A DNA stretch of 64,000 nt, from positions 1,805,501-1,869,500 of the forward strand of contig NC_135245.1 in the NCBI RefSeq assembly GCF_947623445.1, in the 5' to 3' direction. This DNA comes from Clavelina lepadiformis. Taxonomy: Eukaryota > Chordata > Ascidiacea > Aplousobranchia > Clavelinidae. The notes below the pieces were generated by a model. That model was not told the DNA's origin. It saw only the letters and a program-made list of their open reading frames with translations, and did no database searches. The position numbers and the translations under genes were made by a program. Below are positions 40,901-53,800 of this stretch, in pieces (position 1 is the first letter of the stretch; the number at the start of each line of letters is the position of its first letter).

Positions 40901-43900
40901 TTGATGACTTTACGTTTGTCGAATACATGCAAGGTCAAAAGTCTATTTTCTTTGAAATTTTGTTCAAACCTGCAAAAGGATTTGACCAAAAAAGCGATTT
41001 TTCGCAAAACGATTGATCCATTTTTATATTCAATGCTCCTAACTGTTCAATAAGTTCTTAGAATATGGTTATGATTTGTCACGTGGTGCGTTTCGAAACT
41101 GTCATCGAGTGATAATAACTTAATGCCAGCACGCTTCTTTAGGCTGTACGGTTACCGTTGACTTATAGCGTTTCGTTTTCAGAGCACACTTCCGACCCTA
41201 ATACGGATACAATACGAAGTAATAGCTTATTTCTGCCGCTTGCCTGTCATGTGGCCATAACAGTAGATTACGTGCTATACATCGTAAGTTACGCTGTTAT
41301 GGTTTTAAATCGCGTATATCACGAATATTCTTTTTAACAGTTCAGTCATTTAAAAACCTTTAAAAGCATAACTGAAAAGACTTAAGCCACGGTGAATGAA
41401 AAGTGTGCATTGTATTGAAAATTTTATTGTCATTATGATTTCATTATTTATGTCCCCTCAAGAACAGGAAGCAGGTTAAGACACAGCCCAATAGCTAAGC
41501 AGAGGTGCTGAACAATAACGCACATTTCCTTCCATATCAGCGCACACGTCCGGTTCCATTGCGCAAATAAACCTACTTTGTACCAACACACGGCTATAGC
41601 TATGTTTTTAGGATTAACTCATAATAAAGCAGCAACGTGTAAAACTTTACCAAGATTTTCCATCGCCATCGCCAAGACTTTGACAGAAACATTAATATTT
41701 TGGTGGATGAGGCTGGTGTAGCCTTGTTTCTCCTCTTTGCTGTAACCTTTCCCGTGGATAATTCGCATCTACATAGAAATTAAGTAAAACATTAAAAGAA
41801 TTCAAAATATGCTCATCCGTGCGTTTAAAGATGAAGTATGACGTAAAGGGGTCGAATGGTTCGTTACTCTTGAAGTCGAAGTAAAACGTAATTTGGCGTG
41901 ATTCCCCACAAATCTCAAACAAAGTTGTCTTGGGGGTTTCAAAACCAACTACCGCCGCATGCCAATACCAGGTTGATCAGGTTAGGTTTCGTACGTGTTG
42001 CTAGAAAATCCAAGCAAGACTTACGCAGCTTCAGATTTCAACTCGATATTGGAAGTGGCTCATTACACCATCATTATACATACATGTAAGGTACATCAGC
42101 CCATAAATAGTCTACTAGCGCACATTATAAGACATGCTGTGGCGATGCTACCACATTTATTTGGGTCATTTACATTGTAACTGGGGCAGCTCGTTTCCGC
42201 TGAAAACCACATCTTAAAAAACAATCACACCGAATCCTTTTAGAGCCTACAGCGAACGCAAGCGTAAAGATAATAACAAGCCTGGTTGCGAAGAGTCTGT
42301 TAAAAAATTTAATGATTCGCTTTGAGTGAGTCGTCAAAACCGAAGCGTCACTCTGTCACGTGACTGGGTATTTCGACGCCACAATTAAAGGTAAACAAGC
42401 CGTTTTATGCGACCAATGTTGTGTCAAGCCGACGTTCAGGGTGATTAATTTTCCGGTAAAACGTTGCCAGACAGACGACATTGGAAGTCAATAGCCTTTG
42501 TCAAGCTTCGAAGGTTTTCGTCTTCGACAAAAGTAAGTCTTTACCCAAAGACAATAAGAAGGGAGAAGAATTCGGCTGTTCCAATGAACTGCTGACAGCC
42601 AAGGCATCAATGGCAACCATATATCGCGCATAAGCACATGGGTAATAATAATAACCTTTGCCGTTTTATGGCTGCAACTGAGTGAGTGAATATGACAGCT
42701 ATATAAGCTTAGCTGTCAAAGGTAGCAATGGGTGATTTGCAGCAGACAATATGTGCAGTGGTGCCATGTTTTTGCGTGAATGATAACTTAATCGGCGTCA
42801 CGTCTAAAACACTCTAAAACTCGTCATGTTTGATACCACGAGCTGAACGCCGCCTTTACCAAATAAGGTTTCCAGTAAGACTTTAGCCACTTTAGCAAAA
42901 TGGCGTAACGTGCCCCGTTTGGGTGAAATGAAAAATCCTTAATCGGGAAACTAGAAAATAGATATTTTGCTATAAGTTATTTTGGGTTGTAGTTTCCGAA
43001 CCATCACGCGTAGCAAAACCGGGATCTTTCCAAACCAAAACTGACTAAAAAGATCATGATTACGAATTAGTTGATGTGATCTGCCATGGCAGAAACCATT
43101 GCTCACTTTCGGTAAACGTAAGAGGAAAATTGTAAACAGGTTTAGTAGGCTTCCAGTTAAAACATGACGTCTGACCAATGAAGCGGAAATATGCTAAATA
43201 TGTCTGGCTTTATCGTCTCAAATTCAAACGAACAAGAATACAGCGCACACGCTGTACATCTGTATCCGCGCCAACACGTAAATAGACCAATTTTAGAACG
43301 AAAAAAAATTGCATAAATGAATTATGGCTTATCGTCTAACCTCTAACGCATGGAAAGAATAGAGACAAGACAAAAAGACCAGCTCCTATATTGCAGCTAC
43401 CTTTAATTAACAACAGCGTCTTTATACAAGGAAAGAAGCCTTATATACAGTATAACGTCTTCTGGCTGCAAGGGATAAAGCTTTATACAAATGTGATTGC
43501 ACATAAGTAAATTTAGCGACTGAGACGGGAATAAAATGTTGAAAGTATTTAAATGGACGGGTTTTCTGTTTCAATTTATTTATTTAATATTCAGTTTATT
43601 TTGACTGTTCCTGTTACGCTCTTTTTCCCTTTGGTTTTGTTTACGCAAAACACCTTATGTGTTTGCGAAGTTGTACTGCCAACAAAAACAACCAAACAAT
43701 AACAAGACGCTTAGTTACACACTATTTTCAATGCACAGTCTGATAGCTTGTAAACAGACAATACAAAGTCGCTTCAGGCAAAAAAACAAAAAAAACAAAT
43801 AAAACTTTTTATGGTTTACAGAAACCTTCACTTGAAATACGCATCTCACACAATAAAAGAAACCGATGTTCATCACCCAACAAGTTATTAAATATCAATT

Positions 43901-45519
43901 AGCAGAGGTTTTGTTACCATTTGGTGCCAGACAACGTAGATATGTTTCTGGAACCTCATACACAAAGAAAACCCCGGAAATTTTGTCGCAGAAAAACAGC
44001 AACGCCTCGTTTAATAAATCCGATGACGGGTCTACTAAGCACTTATTTGCTAAGCAACAATAGCAGCTTTAATCACTGGCGTCAAATTTTATCCTCCGTT
44101 TCTGCGAGAAAACAGCAGTTTTACCAGATTTTTAACTCAACATTTAGCAGATTGAAAAGTGCACTGGCGAGTTTTAGATGAGCGGTTAATGGGTATTACA
44201 CATCACTCAACGCTGGAGAGAAGGCAGAATATGAATAGGACAAAATTTTGCAAGCAGCCTGTCACGTGATAGAGTGTCAAACGCTTTGTTTGTCACGACA
44301 GCCATTGAAGTCACATGAATGACATCACGAAATACAGATCACTAAGACTGACAATTTTTGCTGTTTTTCACTTTTTCTGAAGTTTTAGGGTCAAAATGTA
44401 ACAACACGACAAAACTATTTTTACGCCGGCGTAATAGATATAAAAATTACATGACACCCAAAAGCAGTTCGTTCACAAGTAATGTTAGACATCGTTTCAC
44501 GTAGTATAGGACGTCACTACGTCTTTGTGACAGAAATATATCGAATGCGTATATTTGGCGCTAGACAATGCTCGTCTAATGGGAACGAATTTAAAAATAT
44601 TACTGGCACGCATTTAGAAGACAGCTTCTAAAAATAGCACAAGGTCTCACAATGGGGAAAAATTTCAGCTACATATATCTACCCAGTCACGTGACATACG
44701 TAGCTTTACGATACAAAATATAGCTATCCGTTAAAATTTCTTTAATTTCATAAATTTTACTGTAAATGTCGAGCATATATTCATCAGCCTATGTGTTCTG
44801 GACGGAAGCGATTACCAAGTCTTTAGCCTCGCAACTATGCTTCAAACGTGAGTTTACACCAACAACACGCGCATTTTACACAATTTCCTGCTTCGGAAAA
44901 AAGCCCGATTTAGATGACGTAATCTGTATAGCGATACACTGAGCACAAGCAGGTTTCAACGTGGATGACCTTTCTAACTGCATTTTGACTTTTCTTAAAA
45001 TCATTTCAAATGCTTGGCCACGAAAGTCAAGCACAACGCCCATACCACTTTCAATAGCCGTTAGGCACTTTCTAGCAAAAGGTAACAAACCAGTTGTCGG
45101 TTAGGTGACAGAAATTCAGTTCTTACAACACAAGGTACTGTTTCTTTAAGATATTTAAGCGACCGAAACGGTCGCTCAAATTTCCCCAACGGCCTCTCAA
45201 AACTTCTGCTTCTGCAATTATGGCAGAAAATTAGCAGTTGGTAGTTAAAAGCCGAGGTCTCTTAAATTTCCTTGGCAATGTCTCAAACCTTAATTGATAC
45301 AGGTTCGAGGTACACGTGCAATGGAAGGTAATAAACAAATAAACTTACTTGTTTAATGAAAGTTGATTTTCCACTCTCAGCAGCGCCGAGTACCAGAAGC
45401 TTCACTTGGCTTCTGGCTTCCTTTTTATCCTTACTTAATTGTTTTTCAATCTCACGACTTATACTCTTTGCGTCAGAAGCCACAGAACTTTTAAAACACG
45501 AAGTTAAATTTGCCATCAT
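37930..45519 (-). CDS. Divergent Gq-class G-protein alpha subunit with a large switch III insert
   Basis: GTP-binding alpha subunit that couples receptors at the membrane. 475 residues against about 355 usual. Exons: 45519-45349, 41768-41651, 40559-40415, 39572-39479, 39282-39113 and 38659-37930; phases close. P-loop GAAESGKST (45-53) has Ala47 where most have Gly (Ras Gly12 equivalent). Switch I RLPTSG keeps the catalytic Arg182 and Thr185. Switch [14 protein letters not shown] keeps Gln208 but has Lys209 for the usual Arg. NKTD (387-390) and TCAT are present. The tail VNYNLV and IIEY/SEYDQ place it with Gq. Between YDQ (234-236) and INRL (358-361) are about 122 residues where Gq has about 8. 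This stretch is basic and proline-rich ([17 protein letters not shown]) and is uninterrupted within the last exon. Only one N-terminal Cys (Cys8) is available for lipid attachment. The first intron is 3.6 kb. A 375-base 5' flank shows no clear TATA. Confidence 0.95.
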
Positions 45520-46928
45520 CTCTTCTGGTTAGAATCCGCGAACACAACTTGAACAGCAATACTACACGGTCAAGTTTAAATGAAATAGTCGCATTTCTGA
45601 AACGCAAAACACAAAATTACAGTCAAAATCACAGTCACTTTTTTCGTCTCCATCAACTATCGCGCTAAGCTCAAAGTAAACAAACACAGATTCAACGAGA
45701 GAGAAAACTACTCCCACCCTGAAATGCAATTGTTTCCTCTCGAACCAAACTAGGTCCAGGTAGCTGTCAAATATTCAAACTGCCTTTCAAAGTTTAAACA
45801 ATCTATTGCTCAGGTATCAAAACGATCAAGTTTTTCGCGAGAAAAATCGTTTCCTGTAGGCCTGGCAACATACCAGCGTGGAAAAAACGCTTTTCAGAAG
45901 TCTTATTTGACTTTCATGCTGTCTTCGGTTGCAGTTAATTCATATGAAACAACGCACCTATAATTGCGTATGTTTTGGTCGGGATTATTGTATTTGGTTA
46001 TTAGACTTACGTAAATAGAGAGTTATTCCTGTTTTTTTGGCTCCTTTATTAAAATTGGTTCCTCGTCATTATTGTAATTAGTTAGATCGTTATCCTGAAT
46101 ATATGGTTTGCGTTTTTAACCTAACTATACTTGTAAAAAGTTATCGTTTTGAGCTAACAGTAAATTACCTCGTATAAGTTATAATCTATGCGGTTTGTGT
46201 CAATGTGGTCATATGGTATTCATAACATAGTAGTTCTTACTGGAGTCTAGACTAGCAAAGCAAATTTGGTACCTGTTTTGAATTTACTTGAGATTTTTTG
46301 CGCTGTCCAGTGTTAAACCACGCAGCTGGAAAGGGCTATTTATCCGTTATTAAATCTTTATTGACTCACTGCCAAATGCGTAAACGACTTGTTCATGTAT
46401 CATATAACTACAAATACGTTCAATTACAGCGAATCCTGCTCGATTTCGACCATTCTCAAATCTGTCAATAGCGTTGGTTCTATCTCGATATACGATGGAA
46501 TAGTGGCTATGCTGTCAACTTCTGCCATCTCTGTAACTCTTGTTATGACTGTCTCCTACAAGCAATACGTCACTTCACGAAGTTTAGTCTCGTGACGCAT
46601 TAACGTGCTTTGCGAAGTGGTGGAGCTGGCAGCAGTGCTGCACTGGTACCAATATCAATTCAATTTTTCATCTTGATTTCACAGCTAACAGATAGTTTCT
46701 GACGAACGAAATCCCTTGCTCAAATCGAAACTAAAAGCACTTGCCCCTTTTTCAGTTCTCAAAATTTCTGCTCCCTATGATTTTGAAAAAACAATCCTAA
46801 ACGTCGTCGACAAACGTTTGTGTAAACAGGTTTTTAGGACTAAATATGGCCTCGAAACGAAAAACAATGATATGTAGTTGCTTATGACCGCTGGCAGATA
46901 TTTTAATGAAAACAGATGGCATTCTTAC

Positions 46929-47003
46929 CGGCAAATGTTTGCGTTTCCTCTTTAAATACATGAGACCGGGTTGGTTCCCGTAAATGTTTTCGTGAATTTT
47001 AAC
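46929..47003 (-). other. Exon-like segment of unknown gene
   Basis: On the minus strand a strong acceptor (CTTATTTCAG) precedes 75 open bases coding VKIHENIYGNQPGLMYL and KRKRKHLP, followed by the donor GTAAGAAT. Both ends are phase 0. I recognise no family and no partner exon, so it may be chance. Confidence 0.3.
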
Positions 47004-49299
47004 CTGAAATAAGAAACTGGTGTAGACGCCGTTGTTTCTTGTGTACAGGTACAGTGTGGTCAGAACACGATTAACTGATGCTAGCACAACGACAACACAG
47101 CGTGATACTTTTGGATTTGGAACTAGTAAAAACCGACTAGTACACATAAACCAATAAAATATATTCAGTTGAAATTGAAACATACAAGTAACCTTTTCAG
47201 CAACGTCTGTTAATCTTGTCTAGGACTTCGATAACTGAAATACTCTAATATCACATAAATACTTGTGGGTTAATCTTGGGTATACACTACACTATGTACT
47301 GTATACTGTGGGACCATTTACATTTGCAGTAACCCGTTTACTTCAATTGAATATTTCATCACGACTTAAAATGCGTTGCTGAGCATGTTAGTCTGAGCTG
47401 GTACTAAGTGCTTTGAGTAAATTATACGCCTCAACGAGTGAAATCACGTCACATCATCACAAAACCTAACAGTACAGACATTTGTTTTGCGGTAACAGTA
47501 CGGTCTAGGTACAAGCAGGCGGAGTACTGTAGCACTACAGCGCCAGGCTAAAGCGGCTGTTACGTACCAGCTTCAGAGCGCGAACACTTCCTGTGAACGT
47601 TCAGCGCACGTAGTGCAGTGCTGCGTATGCATAAACAACTATGTGGTACGGTACCGCGCTTGCTGATCTTTTCACCTGCCCGTCTCATTAGCTGCCTACT
47701 CTGAACGTATTAGGTTGTGCGCTATTGTTCGCTCCTGAAGTTTCACGGCTACCCTCACACTGGAGAAAAATGACCCAAATAGCTTTACCACAAGAACTCA
47801 GGCTGTTATTATAGTCTGCTCCCGGAAACCCCCTTGACTTCACATTTTAGCTTTGTCATATTTTTAGCAATTGCTGAGAAGTCCTGGAAAACAAAGGGAC
47901 GGAGTTTAACTTGAGCTATATGCTGCTAAAGTACTGGATTTCATTGTTTTAAAATCAAGTTAACAAGTCTAAACATGCTTTCGAACATTGAACATTTGAA
48001 TTTTTAAGTTTAAAGTTTAAAATTTATTTTGACGGTTTCACAGCGCATATCCCTATATTTTTTACCGTTGTTTAGACTAAAACTAAAACACGTGGTGCTG
48101 CCATTTTAACAATAGACCCATTCAACCGCGGACCTCACGCGGTTGAATCTTTCAACTACAACCTAAAAAAGGTAGCATAAACAAAATTGGCCACGTTAAA
48201 TCCTACCTGTACGGCAATAGAAGCCTTTATGATGTCTCGACTTATTCAACAAAGCTCTTTTTAATAACTGCCCGTTCTGCATCGTTTGGTGGTAAAAGTT
48301 AGAAAGAATTTGTAGCGCGGTGGACCACAAACTGCCGCTATAGGAAACTGGATTTCGTTTCACACATTTATGTTCGTTTTTTGTTTCACAACATGGACAT
48401 GACGTAATATCTACTCAAGTATAACAAAAAGTTTTCAAATTGCACAACTTGGACCATTTTCCTTTCTTGTAACTTGTATTAGGGGAAATGATCTTGCACG
48501 AATTCGTTTGTTCGAGCAATTTCCAACTATCACGACTTCTTCTGCACGAATAAGAAGCGTGCTGTTGAATGCGCGTTGTAGGCTGAAAGAACATGGAGGT
48601 TATTTCGTTCCCTTTGTTACAATAAAACAACATGCGATACGGTTTAATATGGGAACCTTATTGTAAATGTTATGCCAAATTATGCCAAACGCTTTTCTAC
48701 ACGAAGATATTCACAGCATGCCAGATTTTGGCGCGGAACATCACAACATGTTTGCATGAAAGAGAGAATAGAAGCGATGAATTTTTAATAAACCCTCTTG
48801 TATCACTTACATGACGCTCTTCATGTCTTGTGATGTAATTGCTTTCCCTAGTTCGGTTAGTTTCATGAATTTTGCCAGTACGAGGAACTTTAAGCGTAAC
48901 TTAGCCTATTTACCTAACCTGGTATAAGGCCCATGTACCATTTTTTGTACTACTGTTATATAATTTCATTTTAATTCTATCCAACTCATTTTTTCCTTAT
49001 ACAACACGGTTCAGGACGAAACTAGATAATATTTTATTCTGAGAACTTTACAAAATGATCAAAAACAATATCCTGACATCATGGGGCTTTCCCAATCACA
49101 TGACAGTCGTTGATGACTTGACAACCAATTAATGCCACGTGCGCAAGGAAAATGAAGTGAGAAAATCACGTAAAAAATCGTGATCAGAATGTGGCAAAAC
49201 TTTGGCAATCGCTTCGGGATCCGGAAGACGAGATTATAAGCCTACACTTCCAACATAAGCTTTTTAAATAAAAACCAAGATAACTTTGTAGTGGTGGTC

Positions 49300-49548
49300 G
49301 GTCAATTTAACCCAGGACAACCCAACCAACGTACGACTAACTCATCACATTTTTCATTTAGCATTCATTTAGCATTCATTTAGCATTCATTTAGCATCTT
49401 TTAGCATCATTTAGCATCATTTAGCATCATTTAGCATCATTTAGCATCATTTAGCATTTCAACCCAAGGGTTATGCAACTCACAGACGTTGGTTAAGTGG
49501 CCCTGGGTTTAGTCGTTCTTGAATTAATTGCCCTGGGTTGGATTGACC
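49300..49548. mobile_element. MITE-like element containing a minisatellite
   Basis: Ends are inverted repeats: GGTCAATTTAACCCAGG at the left and CCCTGGGTTGGATTGACC at the right. A second CCCTGGGTTT lies inside the right end. The centre (49354-49459) is a tandem array of CATTTAGCATT (11 bases, about 4 copies) changing to CATCATTTAG (10 bases, about 6 copies). No open frame. Confidence 0.65.
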
Positions 49549-50746
49549 TGAAACCTTTTGAAATGTTTACCACTGTCTATCCGATGAAAACAATTAAACG
49601 TTGAACTAAACGCATCTGGTACGATCCAGATTCCGCATAAAGGATGCACAATATTGAATAGCACTGTCGTAAATAATTCGCCAGTCATGTTCAGCTTCCT
49701 AAATTTTCCGTGATTGGTTCACACGTGATAAAGTTTTTCACGCTTGATCGCATCCAGGAAAGGTCGCGGGATTTTCCGGACTAATCGTGAATAAACACAT
49801 CTTGTGAGTGTGATGTTCTTTTGCAGATTGCTATGAGGGTAAACAGCGATTTCCATATATGGCGTGAACGTCGAGTGTATAATTGAAGTGTGCATAAAAC
49901 TTTAAAAATCTCGAAATAAGTTATTTCGAAGTTCTCCATTGGCACATCTCTTGTTTCTAAAAACATTTCTACGACTTCTAAAAAAAGATTTAATCGGATG
50001 CATTTTACTCTTAGGTTTCTAATCATTTTTGTTTTAACCTCGACCCTTCGAAAAGTTAATTGCTTCTAATTGAGGGTGCGCCGCATCACATAATGATCCG
50101 AAATCTACCGCTGTTTCTGTTATACTTGCGAATCTAATTGTAGCTGAAAAGTTTGGGTCGAATTATTTAGCGTATATTGTAAAAACAAAAAACAAAAGAA
50201 ACATTAAAGTTTTCCACTGTTTGGCTGATTTATATAGACGGTGGATTATTTGGAGTGTTTTCGCGATTTTTATTTACAACAAAAAATTAATCGTTATAAA
50301 CTTTCATATCAATGAAGTGAATACTTTAACCCTAAATCCCTTGCTTGCCAGGTAGGTTGTAACTTAAATGCAATGGGTAAAGTTGGGGGTCCAGACTCGG
50401 ACGCGATACGGATTTGCACAAACATCATAATCTTGTAATTTCTTTGTGTTCTCACAAATCCGAATCTTTTTTGATTCGTCAAGTGGCTCTTTTTATGGAT
50501 CATACGCTGGTAGAAATGTTTTCCTAATTATCTTCCACAATCTTTGGGATTATGCTGTTTCATAGCAGCAGGTTTTTCCCCATAAAATATTTAACGTTCC
50601 CGATTGGTGGTATACATTATCTTATACGATGACGTCATTTTACGCGCTTATATTTTCCTCCTCACGTCAAGAAGTAAATTTTTGAACAAGCAAGAAAGTA
50701 ACAAAAGTTTAACGATTTATGTCACCATTTTTTCCTTCCAGCAAGT

Positions 50747-50866
50747 ATGTCTAGGGCTTATAGTTTTGCAGCGCCATCAAGAAAAATTAATGCAAAGACT
50801 GTTCGACCTGAACACGACAATTACGTGCACTCAGCCCAATTTTCTCATTTCGGCAGTGACGTCTAG
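50747..50866 (+). other. Candidate small ORF or terminal exon
   Basis: A strong pyrimidine tract and CCAG acceptor is followed within five bases by an ATG frame of 39 codons (MSRAYSFAAPSRK at the start, HFGSDV at the end). Its composition looks more protein-like than its surroundings. No homologue recognised and no upstream exon found. Confidence 0.25.
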
Positions 50867-53800
50867 CGGTTAGGAATACAATGAATATTTACCGCTAGTA
50901 CATGTCTTAGAGTCGAACATGGTTTGAAAACACACCATGGTACCGATGTGATTTTGTACAGAAATGTATAATAATTTTGACCCCTTAGATATACTCGGTT
51001 AATAGCGCAAATGATTCAGTTCCTTTTAAAATTTCTGCGATAATGATTGCACTGTATCCTATTGTTATTACAGTATCAGTAATTATTACATAATAACCTA
51101 TAGGTAGCCGTGATTATGTGATAATAATCAGCCAAATGGAACTAGTAAGGCGATTATGTATATAGACCAGGTGGTCAGGTATAAGATACACGTCACATAT
51201 GTATAACGCAAAGATACGACCTGTGTAAATATTTCGCAAGCCTAAGCTTGTTTGACTTGCAGTATCAACGCCGACATAATCATAACTAATCGCCATTTAA
51301 ATGTCGGTTTGCCTGCACAGTCAGATAAGGCTTGAGCTTAATTACAACGAAGAAACCATTAACTTAACACCGTCTGGTAAATGTTTAACGTTTGCTGTAG
51401 GAAAATGTTTAGGTTAGTAAAATGTTTACTTTTTTACGACTTGGTCAAGTTTAAGCAATCGAAAACAATGATAAGTTTAAGTCAATAAGAAGTTTTTCAT
51501 TGCTTTTTCATACACCTCAACTACAGAACCGTTCACTAACAAACTTTACATCACATTCATTATGTTGGGGATGTTTGTAATAAACGGATATTTAGTGGAA
51601 CAAAATCACGGAAGCCTGAAAACCGGAGTTTTTGTGACGCTGATTATGATCGGCTATCTTTGCTTGATTTTTAATCTGTGGTAAATTTGTTTTCAAGATC
51701 CACAGTATGACAAGGTAGTGAAAGTACCCAGTACTACAATACGGTATCTAGCTACAAATTGTCTTAAGAAAATTTTGAATAATGATAATTCAGTGATGAT
51801 AAGTTAACTACTTTTACCATTGCATCAAATATTTTCTTAAATAGCTTAAAGATGTTGCTTATTTTCATTATTCACTGTCTTTGCATTTTTTATTGTTCTT
51901 ACTGAAAATTACAATTGGCTTGACAAAAAATGTTTTTAATTATACATGTTGCTGGACATTGCGTTTTTTGTTGTGAATAAAATGCTGCTGAAATATTTAT
52001 GAAGCTAACATCAACATCACAGCGCTGTACTTGAACATATGTAGAAATGCTGTGTTATAGACACTTTATTGTGTTAGACAGCAAAGTAAATTACGCAAAA
52101 TACCCAGGCTTATGTTTTACGTTCTTCTTACAACGCACACTGCGTACATCAAAAGGCAAGTCTTTGAAGGCTTAAGCCAAACGATCGAGACTCGTTAAAT
52201 TTTTTTTCAGGGAAATCAATTTTAGGTAATTTACGACTGCAAGACTGACGCAGACAGATTTCCATAAACCATGCAACAGTTTAAAATAGAATTGCAATCT
52301 CAATGTAGATTAAATGTACCGGTATCCAAATGAATGTATTCTTGTTCTAGATTTTAAACACCAAACCAATATGTCGATAGATTCTGCGATAAAGTTATAA
52401 TCAATCATGATGATATGACATCGGAACCTCCATATCTTCGGTTTGTTAAGAGGGTTTGTACATTTTGATGGATTGAATTTTTGTATTTTTTAAGTTTTGT
52501 GATTGGTCGGTTTCTTGATTTTGCCGGAACTTGAAGCTATTCATTAAAACCGCAGAACAGTGGCAAGCTTCGTTAATGAGCTACCTTGATCTTGACCATC
52601 ACTGTAGCGATTCTGAACATCGAAACCAGATCACATAAATGCGAGACCAACGATCTAACAACAACAAGACTGAGCAGGTGACTATTTGTCAGAGCCGTGT
52701 TTTCATTTTAATTAAAGAATTTGATGATCACTGCAACATTCGTTCTGAATATCTGTACTTTAAAATGTGTTTACTTATGTTTTCTATTGTCAATCCAATA
52801 CCTCGTTCGCCTTATTCCCTAATATATGAATTTATTGCGGTGTTGGTATCTTTCTTTGGGTTTAACTTGGGCGCACTAATAAAAACTTTTGAAAATAGGC
52901 TTTGCTTATGTGAAGATTTTTCCCCCAGCTAATTCCTAGAACAATCGAAGTTTGTAGTTCATGGCAATTTTATGCTTACGGGCCTCTTACGTCACAAACA
53001 AAAAAAAGCGCGAGGAAAAGACGATAAAATACGTCATTGTAATGGTGATAATTTGTAAAGTGGCGAAAACTTGTTGCGGCAGAAGGGTTACTTGCAGTGA
53101 GCCTAGACTTGAATTGCAGCAAATAAAAGAGTACTAATGATTCTACATGATTTGACATCAGCAATGGACCGTTATAGCTGTATTGGTAAACTGAAGGGTT
53201 AGGGGGCTTGGTTAGATATGTCACTTGAGTCTTGATGGACTTAGGTCAGTTGAAAAGCTTATTTGCATTTCGATTTCAGCCTTGGAGTTGTTTTAAAGCG
53301 TTTGGTTGATTTGTTAAAGAAGCAATCAAACTTGCTGATAACTAGAACTAAGTTTGTTAGAAAATTAATTAGCGGGTTATGATTACCACGAGGACACGTG
53401 GTAACCTTTCTGCCCAGCACGCAATTTCGTGTTTATCGTTGTGAGATTTACCGTTAACTGCGTACAATGACACAGCACTTTATCGGAACAGCCGACTGTT
53501 AGCGGCACAGTATTTTTTTCAATAGATATCGTGCTGATAAACACAGGCAGAGACAACACGGTGAGCAAAGTCCAATCAGTATTGTTAGCTTAGATGGATT
53601 TCTATCAGACGACACGAAAGGACAACAGGCTTGTTTGAAACATGCGAAAACAGCACCTTGGCTGTTTTTCGGTCGTTGAACGACAGTGCTCGTACAAAGA
53701 GTTCTTTGATTTCGCACCAAGTCATATAATATTTACGGCAAGCGAGAGACGCACGAGCGAAAAACAATGTGTGCTTTGTTGTACGGCTGACGTGCTGACG

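Noticed and set aside
49354..49459. Array of short regular repeats resembling a CRISPR
   Set aside because: Units of 10-11 bases with no spacers, in a eukaryote; it is a minisatellite.
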